Assembly: GCA_027080445.1 (NCBI GenBank)
Contig: JALWRY010000336.1
Location: forward strand, 1-14,946
Source of the DNA: Thiohalobacter sp.
GTDB lineage: Bacteria; Pseudomonadota; Gammaproteobacteria; DSM-19610
Length of the DNA stretch: 14,946 bases
Reading direction: 5' to 3'
The notes beneath the pieces were generated by a model. It was not told where the DNA came from. It worked only from the letters and a program-made list of their open reading frames with translations, and ran no database searches. A program made the translations under genes and the position numbers. Each line of letters starts with the position of its first letter. The stretch's first letter is position 1. Shown piece after piece: positions 6,059 through 12,981 of the stretch.

Positions 6059-7011
6059 TCGTTACGACGGGCCGTGGCGCGGAAACGGAAGTAACGGGCG
6101 CGCATGCTGGCATCGCCGAGGTAGGCAGGGACGACGGATTCCAGTGAGCGAGGTGTTATGCCCAGTCCGGGCAGTGCATTATCGCGGCACAGGCTGTCGA
6201 TTTTGAGGGAATAATAGTTGTCCAGGCTGAAAGGTTTGCCGGGTAACAGCCCCAGCGCCATGGCCTGAAGTCGCGACAGCAGGTCCGGCAGACCGATGAC
6301 GAGGGTGTCACGCCCGGTGATTCGCGCGGTATAGCGCACCAGTTCGCCGAGCGTGTAGTCTTTCGGGCCGCACAGGTCGAGGCGCTGTCCGATGGTATGG
6401 CGGTCTTCCAGTGCGCGCACAAAGGCATCGACGACATTGCCGACATAGACGGGGGCAAAACGCGCATCGGCGCAGGCCAGCGGAAAGGCCAGCGGCGTCA
6501 GCGCCAGCAGTGAGGCAAAACGGTTAAAAAAGCTGTCGCCCGGGCCAAATATGACCGACGGACGAAAGCTGGTGGGGTCGATACCCGCAGTCTGGTGTAC
6601 CAGGTCTTCACCGGCGCCCTTGGTCTTGAGGTAACGGCTGTGTGATTCATTGACGTTGGCATTGAGTGCGCTCATGTGCAGCAACCGTGTGACGCCGGTT
6701 TCCCGCATGGCCCTGACGATTGCACCGGGTAACTCGACATGCGCGGTCTGGAAGCGGCTGTTGCCGGTCTCATTGAGAATGCCGACAAGATTGATGACGC
6801 AGTCGACATTCTGAAACAGGGCCGTCAATTGCCCGTGTTCATAGGGGTTGGCTTCCACCAGTTGTACATTTTGCGCCAGGCGGAGTTCGCGGTGCCGTGC
6901 CGGCCGACGCGTGGGAACGATGAGGCTGTGGCCAAGGTTGGCGAGCCGGAACACCAGGTGGGAACCGACAAAACCTGTGCCGCCGAGGACACATATACGC
7001 CGTGCTTTCAT
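6055..7011 (-). CDS. NAD(P)-binding Rossmann protein, complex I NDUFA9-like (atypical SDR)
   Basis: The 318-residue product is an atypical short-chain dehydrogenase of the NDUFA9-like group. NDUFA9 is an accessory subunit of mitochondrial complex I; the bacterial relatives have no settled role. Residues 6-18 carry the dinucleotide motif GGTGFVG (10-16). INLVGIL (73-79), MSAL with Ser114, and YLKTK (Tyr127, Lys131, a YxxxK pattern) follow. FRPSVIFGPGD is the expected substrate-side segment. The ATG at 7011 is preferred: AAAGG lies 6 bases before it, and the longer reading needs a TTG at 7032. It lies 77 bases after slt and overlaps cca by 4 bases, so slt, this gene and cca are probably one transcript. 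The family is likely; the substrate is unknown. Confidence 0.88.
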   Translation of the reverse strand: MKARRICVLGGTGFVGSHLVFRLANLGHSLIVPTRRPARHRELRLAQNVQLVEANPYEHGQLTALFQNVDCVINLVGILNETGNSRFQTAHVELPGAIVRAMRETGVTRLLHMSALNANVNESHSRYLKTKGAGEDLVHQTAGIDPTSFRPSVIFGPGDSFFNRFASLLALTPLAFPLACADARFAPVYVGNVVDAFVRALEDRHTIGQRLDLCGPKDYTLGELVRYTARITGRDTLVIGLPDLLSRLQAMALGLLPGKPFSLDNYYSLKIDSLCRDNALPGLGITPRSLESVVPAYLGDASMRARYFRFRATARRNE

Positions 7012-7088
7012 GTTATGCCTTTGTCTGATCAATGAATCTGCCGGGAACAGAGTTTACGGTGCTGTGAGATTATGTCCAGAGAGCCGGA

Positions 7089-9017
7089 TCAGTAGCGCTG
7101 CTGTACGTCCGGCAGGCGTTGTGACAGTCGTGTCAACGGCTGTGACAAACGCCAGTCGAAGATGGTCGCGTAAGCCAGTACGCGTTTGACATAGTTGCGG
7201 GTCTCACGGAAAGGAATATTTTCCATCCACAGAGTGGCCGGCATCGAACGGTCACCCGGCAGCCAGCGGCTGACCCGGTGTGGCCCCGCGTTGTAGGCGG
7301 CGGCCGCCAGTACCGGCGAGCCGTTATAACGTGTCATCAGGAGGTTGAGGCAGGCGCTGCCGAGGCGGATCTTCTGGTCGGAGTTCAAGCGGGCGCGGCT
7401 GCCGCCCAAACGGAAGTTCCGGCGGCGCGCGGTCTGCCTGCCGGTGGCGGGCATCAGTTGCATCAGGCCAAGCGCGCCGACGTTGGAGTGGGCGTCTTCC
7501 ATAAAAGAACTTTCCTGGCGGATGATTCCGTAGATCAGCGCCGGGTCAAGGCTGTATTGTCTCGCGGTGGCAAAAATGGAGTCGCGGTGCGGTAAGGGGA
7601 AGCGTAGCGCGAGATCATCCCAGTCCCTGGCCTGTGCGGCAGTAATGATAGCGCGGTCATGCCAGCCCCAGCGATGCGCCAGCAGTGCGGCCAGGCGGAG
7701 TTTATCGGTGTTCAGTTTTTCCGTGGAATAAAACCACTCGCGGCGCGCATCGAGCCGTTTGCCGACAAGATAAAGTTCCCGCGCACGCTGAAAGCCGGGT
7801 TGTTTGCCGAGTTCATCGAGCGCCTTGCGGTCAACGGGCGTACGAGCGTCATTCATTTGGTAGCGGCGGCCCAGCTTGTCCGCCGCCAGGAAGCCATAGT
7901 AGTTGCGTTCCTGGCCAAGACTGGCATACAGGGTGAACGCATCGCCCTTCGCGCCGGATTTTTCCTGTGCCCAGGCATACCAGTAGCGCCATTCCGGTTC
8001 CTTGCGCGAATCGTCCGGGAGTTGTTCTATCCAGTGCCTGACACTTGCCGGGTCTTCCCGCATAAGCGCAGTACGCACACGCCATTGACGGATTTCCCGG
8101 TCCACGGCGGTATCCGGTACTTCGGACAGCCAGCGCGCCGCTTCGGGCTTGCCGCCAAGCGCGGCTGCCAGGGCGATACGTCGCATCACAGCGGCATGTT
8201 GTGCGGCAGTAAAGTGGTGGCTGGCGCGCAGTTTCTGCCAGTGCTTGTAGGCCTGCTCCGGTTTATAGCGGGCCAGGCGTTGTATGGCGTGGGTCAGGAT
8301 TTCGCGAATCAGCGGAGTATCGTCACGCGCCCACTTGCTGGCGATAGCCGCTGTCGGGCGACGGTGTGCGTGGTACCAGCGATTGACCCATTGCCGATCC
8401 TTTGCCGACAGTTTCCTGGCCAGGTAGGCGGCCAGGCTGGATTTCTGGTTGGCGAAGGCCAGCCGCACGCGTTGCCAGATATGTGCGCTGGTCAGTTGTG
8501 AACTGGCGTAGAGTTGTTTGAATACCCGGTTGCAGGCATCCGGCTGTGAATGTCCGACCATCCACAGCTTCATGGCGTCGTCCAGCGCGCGTTGCCGGTC
8601 CCGGCCCAGCGCCAGCCGCGCACGGATTTCGTTGCATTGCAGGGCGACAGAGGTTTGTGGCCAGTAGAAGGCCAGGTAGTTTTTCCAGTCACCCCGCCGC
8701 GCCAGCTGGTGTAACCAGCTGATACGCATACGCGTGGCGATCGGCTGGCCATTGTAGAGGTGGAAAAACTCCTGTAGCTCAGCGGGCCGTGCATGCTTGA
8801 GACGACGTTTCAGTGCCCAGTAGTCGAGGTAGCCGTACAAGGGGTAGCCGAACAGCTTTTGTTTCAGCTTCCGGAAAGTGTTTTTGTGGCCGGATTTCAG
8901 CGCTGATTCGGCCTGCAGGAACTGGTCGCGCTGTTTTTCGAGGGAGCTCGCATGGCCGTACTGTGGCAGCGACAGCGCCAGTAGTATCAGAACGGTAGTA
9001 ACGGGTCGGTGTTTCAC
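7089..9017 (-). CDS. slt: Soluble lytic murein transglycosylase, Slt70-type
   Basis: This is a periplasmic enzyme that cleaves the MurNAc-GlcNAc bond of peptidoglycan, leaving a 1,6-anhydro end. The 642-residue product matches E. coli Slt70 in length and layout. An N-terminal signal peptide (MKHRPVTTVLILLALSLP, likely cut after the GHA near residue 23) is followed by a long alpha-helical superhelix (about 25-470) and a C-terminal lysozyme-like SLT domain. In that domain IIRQESSF contains the catalytic Glu502, GLMQLMP follows at about 517, AYNAG is at about 574-578, and NYVKRV is at about 607. The start is a GTG at 9017, forced by an in-frame TAG just upstream. The nearest Shine-Dalgarno-like AGGGA is further away than usual. 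The gene is divergent from the exporter gene, with 69 bases between. Confidence 0.96.
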   Translation of the reverse strand: MKHRPVTTVLILLALSLPQYGHASSLEKQRDQFLQAESALKSGHKNTFRKLKQKLFGYPLYGYLDYWALKRRLKHARPAELQEFFHLYNGQPIATRMRISWLHQLARRGDWKNYLAFYWPQTSVALQCNEIRARLALGRDRQRALDDAMKLWMVGHSQPDACNRVFKQLYASSQLTSAHIWQRVRLAFANQKSSLAAYLARKLSAKDRQWVNRWYHAHRRPTAAIASKWARDDTPLIREILTHAIQRLARYKPEQAYKHWQKLRASHHFTAAQHAAVMRRIALAAALGGKPEAARWLSEVPDTAVDREIRQWRVRTALMREDPASVRHWIEQLPDDSRKEPEWRYWYAWAQEKSGAKGDAFTLYASLGQERNYYGFLAADKLGRRYQMNDARTPVDRKALDELGKQPGFQRARELYLVGKRLDARREWFYSTEKLNTDKLRLAALLAHRWGWHDRAIITAAQARDWDDLALRFPLPHRDSIFATARQYSLDPALIYGIIRQESSFMEDAHSNVGALGLMQLMPATGRQTARRRNFRLGGSRARLNSDQKIRLGSACLNLLMTRYNGSPVLAAAAYNAGPHRVSRWLPGDRSMPATLWMENIPFRETRNYVKRVLAYATIFDWRLSQPLTRLSQRLPDVQQRY

Positions 9018-9035
9018 CGGGTACTACATTCCCTG

Positions 9036-9066
9036 TTGAACAACATAAGCACCTCACCACCATAAA
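9036..9066 (+). promoter_or_regulatory. Weak candidate promoter for the TauE/SafE gene
   Basis: TTGAAC (9036-9041) and CATAAA (9061-9066) are separated by 19 bases in the slt/exporter divergent region, giving a start near 9073. The spacing is long and the -10 is imperfect, so this is only a candidate. Confidence 0.22.
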
Positions 9067-9086
9067 AGACTCCGGTCAAAGGTACA

Positions 9087-9899
9087 ATGCCCGGTATGGA
9101 GATGATCTGCCTGTGGGGGAGTTATGCCGGGCTGGGCCTGTTCGCCGGCCTGGCGGCCGGTTTGCTGGGTATCGGTGGCGGGCTGGTGATTGTGCCGGTG
9201 CTGGCGGGGTTGTTTGCTGCACAGGGGATTCCCGATGCCGTCATTATGCCGCTGGCGCTGGGGACTTCGCTGGCGACCATCGTATTTACCTCCGTATCTT
9301 CCCTGCGCGCCCATCACCGGCGCGGCGCGGTACGCTGGGCGCTGATGATGCAATTGTCGCTGGGTATTGTCGCGGGCGGATGGCTGGGCGGGTTTTTCGC
9401 ACGCTGGCTGGGTGGGCCGCGACTTGCCCTGTTGTTCGGTATATTTGAGTTGGTGATTGCGGCACACATGCTTTTCGGCAGGGCGCCTTCAGCGCACCGC
9501 CGTGGGCCTGGCCGTGGGCGCAATCTGCTGGCCGGCCTGTTGATTGGCGTAGTGTCAGCGTTGCTGGGCAGCGGCGGCGGTACCCGGACGGTGCCCTGGC
9601 TGGTGTGGCACCGGGTTGCCATGCGTGAGGCGGTTGGCACGGCGGCGGCTTGCGGTTTACCGATCGCGCTGGTTGGCGCCTCGGGTTTCGTGCTGGCCGG
9701 TCGGGGGGTTGAGGGCTTGCCGGGAGGCAGTAGCGGCTTTGTTTACTGGCCGGCCGTGGCCGCCATCAGCCTTGCCAGCGTACTGGCGGCGCCGCTGGGC
9801 GCCCGCTTTGCGCACAGTATGCCGCAGCAACACCTCAAGCGGATATTTGCACTGGTGCTGGGTGTGCTCGGTGCGTGGATGATCGCCGGTGTACTGTAG
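9087..9899 (+). CDS. TauE/SafE-family membrane exporter (sulfite or related anion)
   Basis: The 270-residue product is a polytopic inner-membrane protein of the TauE/SafE (DUF81, COG0730) family, whose studied members are linked to export of sulfite, sulfoacetate or uptake of sulfur-containing organic anions. It shows the two internally repeated glycine signatures expected of the family: GIGGGLVIVP (28-37) and GSGGGTRTVP (161-170). Each begins a half of about four membrane segments, joined by a basic cytoplasmic loop near HRRGPGRGR (138-145). The ATG at 9087 is chosen because AAAGG lies 5 bases upstream; ATGs three and five codons later are alternatives. It converges on moaA with an 8-base gap, next to the sulfite dehydrogenase genes, which supports sulfite as a substrate. 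That substrate is inferred from context, not from sequence. Confidence 0.88.
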   Translation: MPGMEMICLWGSYAGLGLFAGLAAGLLGIGGGLVIVPVLAGLFAAQGIPDAVIMPLALGTSLATIVFTSVSSLRAHHRRGAVRWALMMQLSLGIVAGGWLGGFFARWLGGPRLALLFGIFELVIAAHMLFGRAPSAHRRGPGRGRNLLAGLLIGVVSALLGSGGGTRTVPWLVWHRVAMREAVGTAAACGLPIALVGASGFVLAGRGVEGLPGGSSGFVYWPAVAAISLASVLAAPLGARFAHSMPQQHLKRIFALVLGVLGAWMIAGVL

Positions 9900-9907
9900 T
9901 GCCTGCA

Positions 9908-10885
9908 TCAACCACCGGTGACTGACATGAAGCGTACAATCTGTTCCGGCTTGTCACTGAATTCATGGCGTTCCGGCTTCAGGGCAACAGCATGGCGAAT
10001 GGCGTCTTCGAGTTCGCTGTCGCTGATGCCGTCACGCAGCAAGGGCCGCAGTTCAAATTTGTCGTCCTGGCCAAGGCAGAGGTACAGCGTGCCATCCACG
10101 GACAGGCGCACGCGGTTGCAGGTTTCGCAGAAGTGCTGCGAGATGGGTGTAATAAAGCCGATACGCAGTTCAGTACCGGCGACGCGCACATAACGCGCCG
10201 GGCCACCGCCGGGCATCATACCGGGTAACAGCTCAAAGCGTTGTTCGAGGCGTTTGCGTACCTGGCGCAGATCGACATAGTGCCGCGAGGCGGAAAGCCC
10301 GGTTTCACCCATCGGCATGGTCTCGATGAAACGCAGGGTGAAATCGTGTTCGATACAGAAGTCCACCATATCTTCCACTTCATCGTCGTTGACGCCGGCC
10401 ATCACCACCATGTTGATCTTGATCGGCTGGAAGCCGGCATCGCGTGCGGCCATCAGGCCGTTGATTACCTTGTCCAGTTTGCCCTGGGTGATGGCTTTGA
10501 AGCGGTCGGCGCGCAGGCTGTCGAGGCTGGCGTTGAGGCGTGAAATACCGGCAGCTTTCAGCGCCTGCGCGTGTTTGGCCAGGCGCGTGGCATTGGTGCT
10601 CAGGGAGAGGTCTTCGATACCCGGTAACGCGGACAGGCGCGCGGCCAGTTGCGGGAGGTGCTTTCGCACCAGCGGCTCGCCGCCGGTCAGGCGGATACGG
10701 GTCACGCCAAGCCGTCCAAAGGCGGCCATGACGCGTTCGATTTCATCAAAACTCAGCCAGTCTTCCGGTTCTTCGAAGTCCCGGAAGCCTTTCGGCATGC
10801 AGTAGCCACAACGCAGGTCGCAACGGTCCGTCACCGAGAGGCGTACATATTCGATCGGTCGATGAAACGGGTCGACGAGCTGCAT
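9908..10885 (-). CDS. moaA: GTP 3',8-cyclase MoaA
   Basis: MoaA is the radical SAM enzyme that, with MoaC, turns GTP into cyclic pyranopterin monophosphate, the first step of molybdenum cofactor synthesis. The 325-residue product has the SAM cluster motif CDLRCGYC (Cys22, 26, 29), the LTGGEPL SAM-binding motif (66-72), and the C-terminal substrate-side cluster with Cys253, Cys256 and Cys270 in CETC...LYLC. It ends in Gly-Gly, the conserved MoaA tail that enters the active site. The start at 10885 has AGGA 8 bases upstream; the ATG at 10891 is only 2 bases from that site. It lies downstream of soeABC on the same strand, after a palindromic repeat and an FNR-like box, so it serves a nearby molybdoenzyme but may be expressed from its own promoter. 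Confidence 0.97.
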   Translation of the reverse strand: MQLVDPFHRPIEYVRLSVTDRCDLRCGYCMPKGFRDFEEPEDWLSFDEIERVMAAFGRLGVTRIRLTGGEPLVRKHLPQLAARLSALPGIEDLSLSTNATRLAKHAQALKAAGISRLNASLDSLRADRFKAITQGKLDKVINGLMAARDAGFQPIKINMVVMAGVNDDEVEDMVDFCIEHDFTLRFIETMPMGETGLSASRHYVDLRQVRKRLEQRFELLPGMMPGGGPARYVRVAGTELRIGFITPISQHFCETCNRVRLSVDGTLYLCLGQDDKFELRPLLRDGISDSELEDAIRHAVALKPERHEFSDKPEQIVRFMSVTGG

Positions 10886-10922
10886 GGGCATTATCCTGAC
10901 ATCGTGGAAACAGTGTACTCCG

Positions 10923-10965
10923 ACAGTAGCGCGTTTGCAGGGTGCTCTGATTTGATCTGCGTCAA
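10923..10965 (-). promoter_or_regulatory. FNR/Anr-type box and candidate class II promoter upstream of moaA
   Basis: The minus strand carries TTGACGCAGATCAA (10965-10952), one mismatch from the FNR consensus TTGAT-N4-ATCAA. About 23 bases downstream is TACTGT (10928-10923), fitting a weak -10 element. The predicted start near 10917 places the box centre at about -41.5, the position used for class II activation by FNR-type regulators. No good -35 is present, as expected for an activator-dependent promoter. It lies 66 bases before the moaA ATG. Recognition by an actual regulator is inferred. Confidence 0.6.
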
Positions 10966-10985
10966 GCTCAGGGCTCCCGGGAAGC

Positions 10986-11073
10986 CGTCATTGCGAGGCG
11001 TGTAGCGCCGTGGCAATCTCCTGCGGTCTGGCGCCATATCCAAAGAGATTGCCTCGCTTCGCTCGCAATGACG
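10986..11073. repeat. Repeat copy D: palindromic element between soeC and moaA
   Basis: This 88-base core is bounded by CGTCATTGCGAG on the left and CTCGCAATGACG on the right, with arms that can pair over roughly 35 bases around a short loop. It has the same length as, and clear sequence similarity to, the core of copy C. The right flank up to the soeC stop (11074-11088) reads, on the minus strand, GATTAATTCATTCCC, which resembles the outer arm of copy B (GATTAATCCGATTTC); the left outer arm is not evident. It lies 15 bases after the soeC stop and could end or stabilise the soe transcript. Confidence 0.85.
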
Positions 11074-11088
11074 GGGAATGAATTAATC

Positions 11089-12069
11089 CTAGCCTACAGT
11101 CTGATAGTACAGGTTCTGCGGGTGCCGGGCCTGGGCGAAAAAGAACCAGCGTTCCGCCAGCAGGCCAAGGTACTGGACCAGGAAGGCGATAAATAACAGG
11201 CTGCTTGTGTGGGTACCCAGCCCGATCGACACCAGGACCAGTGGCACAGGGAACACCAGCACCAGGAAGGACCATTTGACCAGGTTGAAAACATGCTTCG
11301 GGGCACCGTGGAAATACTCGCGGGTGTTGAAGGAGCCGGCCATGAAGCCCTGCGATTTCTGTTCTATCCGCGCATGGCGTATGCCGATTGCGGTTTCCAG
11401 CGAGGATTTGTGCTTGATGCGTCCGTTGCGGATCAGGCTGGCGCTACGCGTGACGAGGGCGATAAGCGTGATCAGTATGGCCCAGCCGCCGAAGAAATCG
11501 GTCAGGCCGGAGCCCCGCCAGGCGGAGAAAGCGGTGGCCAGCATAAAGCCTGAGGCACTGCCAAGCAGTGTGTAGTTGACGACTGTCAGGGGGGTGGCCC
11601 ATTCCTGCAACTGCTTGATGCAGGCGTAGATCATGGCGGTACACAGGAACAGGGTGAAGCCCAGCAGCGAGGCGACAGCACCGACAAGCAGTGACAGGTC
11701 AACCGCGAAGGTGTCCCGGAAGGTGAACAGTACCGGGTTCCAGCCCATATAGTGAATCAGGCCATAGGCGGACACCATCCCCAGAAAGGCCGGCAGGGCG
11801 ATGACTTCACGCGACAGCCAGGAGGTGCGCCAGCACGCCGCCGAACGCCAGGCGCGTTCCGGGTGGCCGAGGTGGAAGAAAGAACTGAACAGTCCTGCCA
11901 CCAGCAGTACCGCTGCAACCAGGCTGCCAATGGCGTAGAAGTGTGCGGAGTCCTGGACCGGCAACACCTTGAAAACCTCGTACAGTTGCCCGGTATAAAG
12001 CGCCAGGTACAGCCCCTGGCCGGCGCCGATCAGGGTAGTGAGAAAAATGACAGAGAATGCGGGGTGCAT
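11089..12069 (-). CDS. soeC: Membrane anchor subunit of sulfite dehydrogenase, SoeC (DmsC/NrfD superfamily)
   Basis: The 326-residue product is an integral membrane quinone-interacting anchor of the DmsC/NrfD type. Eight hydrophobic segments are visible, at about residues 3-27, 43-67, 88-108, 122-148, 159-182, 192-212, 267-287 and 291-314, separated by short loops. HPERAWR, near residue 69, is a conserved-looking loop after the second segment. In SoeABC the anchor passes electrons from the Fe-S subunit to the quinone pool. The ATG at 12069 has GGAG 7 bases upstream. It follows soeB by 23 bases, in the order A-B-C known for soe. Assignment to SoeC rather than another DmsC-like anchor rests on the partner subunits; no cofactor ligand of its own is evident. 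Confidence 0.87.
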   Translation of the reverse strand: MHPAFSVIFLTTLIGAGQGLYLALYTGQLYEVFKVLPVQDSAHFYAIGSLVAAVLLVAGLFSSFFHLGHPERAWRSAACWRTSWLSREVIALPAFLGMVSAYGLIHYMGWNPVLFTFRDTFAVDLSLLVGAVASLLGFTLFLCTAMIYACIKQLQEWATPLTVVNYTLLGSASGFMLATAFSAWRGSGLTDFFGGWAILITLIALVTRSASLIRNGRIKHKSSLETAIGIRHARIEQKSQGFMAGSFNTREYFHGAPKHVFNLVKWSFLVLVFPVPLVLVSIGLGTHTSSLLFIAFLVQYLGLLAERWFFFAQARHPQNLYYQTVG

Positions 12070-12092
12070 GGGTGTACTCCAGTGTAAATTGT

Positions 12093-12824
12093 TTACCAGC
12101 TGGTGGTTTCGTCCAGTGTCGGGTCGTCGGCATCCGGCATGGGCAGCTGGCGTTCCTTGTTGAGCGGGTTGTCGGCGCGAACCAGTTCATCATCATGGAT
12201 GGTGATGCGTGTTTTACGTCGCGGCAGGTAGTGGTTTGCCGGCCGGGTGCCCCATTCGGGCATCAGCTGGTAGCCGCCGCGTTCACGAATGGCCTGTGCG
12301 GCTTCCGAGTCCGGGTCGTTCACGTCGCCGAACAGGCGAGCATTGGTCGGACAGGCCATGACGCAGGCGGGTTTGCGTTCGTTTTCCGGCAGTGATTCAT
12401 CATAGATGCGGTCGACGCACAGTGTGCATTTTTTCATTACCTTCTGATGCTCGTCGAGTTCGCGCACGCCATACGGGCAGGCCCATGAACAGTACTTGCA
12501 GCCGATGCACTTGTCATAGTCCACTAGTACGATGCCGTCCTCGTCGCGCTTGTAGCTGGCGCCGGTCGGGCACACGGGTACGCAGGGTGGTTCTTCGCAG
12601 TGCAGGCAGCTCTTCGGAAAGTGTACGGTTTCGGTATTGGGGAAGTTGCCAACCTCGAACGTTTGCACACGGTTGAAGAAGGTGCCGGTCGGGTCCTTGC
12701 CGAACGGGTTCATGTCCGCCAGGTAGCCGGCTGTGCCGGAGGTGTTCCACTCCTTGCAACTGGTGACGCAGGCGTGACAACCCACGCAGACGTTCAGATC
12801 GATAACTAGAGCTAATTGTGACAT
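12093..12824 (-). CDS. soeB: Iron-sulfur subunit of sulfite dehydrogenase, SoeB (four 4Fe-4S)
   Basis: The 243-residue product is a DmsB-like ferredoxin subunit with four cysteine groups. They are Cys13/16/19/23 in CVGCHACVTSC, Cys73/76/81/85 in CLHCEEPPCVPVC, Cys106/109/112/116 in CIGCKYCSWAC, and Cys133/136 with Cys154/158 (CTLC...CVMAC). These pair to bind four 4Fe-4S clusters that wire the molybdopterin subunit to the membrane anchor. There is no signal peptide, agreeing with the cytoplasmic orientation reported for SoeABC of Allochromatium vinosum. The start is the ATG at 12824, with GGGA 9 bases before. Unusually, 157 bases with a repeat element separate it from soeA, while soeC follows closely. 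PsrB- or DmsB-like alternatives cannot be excluded by this subunit alone. Confidence 0.9.
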   Translation of the reverse strand: MSQLALVIDLNVCVGCHACVTSCKEWNTSGTAGYLADMNPFGKDPTGTFFNRVQTFEVGNFPNTETVHFPKSCLHCEEPPCVPVCPTGASYKRDEDGIVLVDYDKCIGCKYCSWACPYGVRELDEHQKVMKKCTLCVDRIYDESLPENERKPACVMACPTNARLFGDVNDPDSEAAQAIRERGGYQLMPEWGTRPANHYLPRRKTRITIHDDELVRADNPLNKERQLPMPDADDPTLDETTSW

Positions 12825-12847
12825 TCAGTATGTTCCCGTAGTTTTAA

Positions 12848-12980
12848 GGTAACGCTGATTTATTCGTCATACCGGCGCATGCCGGTATCCATGCCGCTGA
12901 AACCCCTGGATTCTGGTACCGGATCGAGTCCGGCACAGGCCCTGCGCCAGAATGACGGAAATCGGATTAATCAGCGTACC
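12848..12980. repeat. Repeat copy B: palindromic MITE-like element inside the soe operon
   Basis: This 133-base element lies between soeA and soeB. Its left end is GGTAACGCTGATTTATTCGT, and its right end reversed is GGTACGCTGATTAATCCG, continuing to TTTCCGTCAT. Inner bounds are CGTCAT (12865-12870) and ATGACG (12952-12957). The core holds a short palindrome (ACCGGCGCATGCCGGT, 12871-12886) and the pair GGATTCTGG ... GCGCCAGAATGACG. TTAA and TTCA flank it, a possible imperfect 4-base target duplication. The right end is one base from the soeA stop codon. No coding capacity is seen. Confidence 0.85.
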
Positions 12981-12981
12981 T

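Noticed and set aside
7659..8501. A 280-codon plus-strand frame opposite slt
   Set aside because: It is a shadow of the slt coding frame, with no family resemblance and no ribosome binding site.
9908..9925. A short CACCGGTG palindrome near the moaA stop, considered as a terminator
   Set aside because: The stem is only four base pairs per side, lies partly in codons, and has no T-run.
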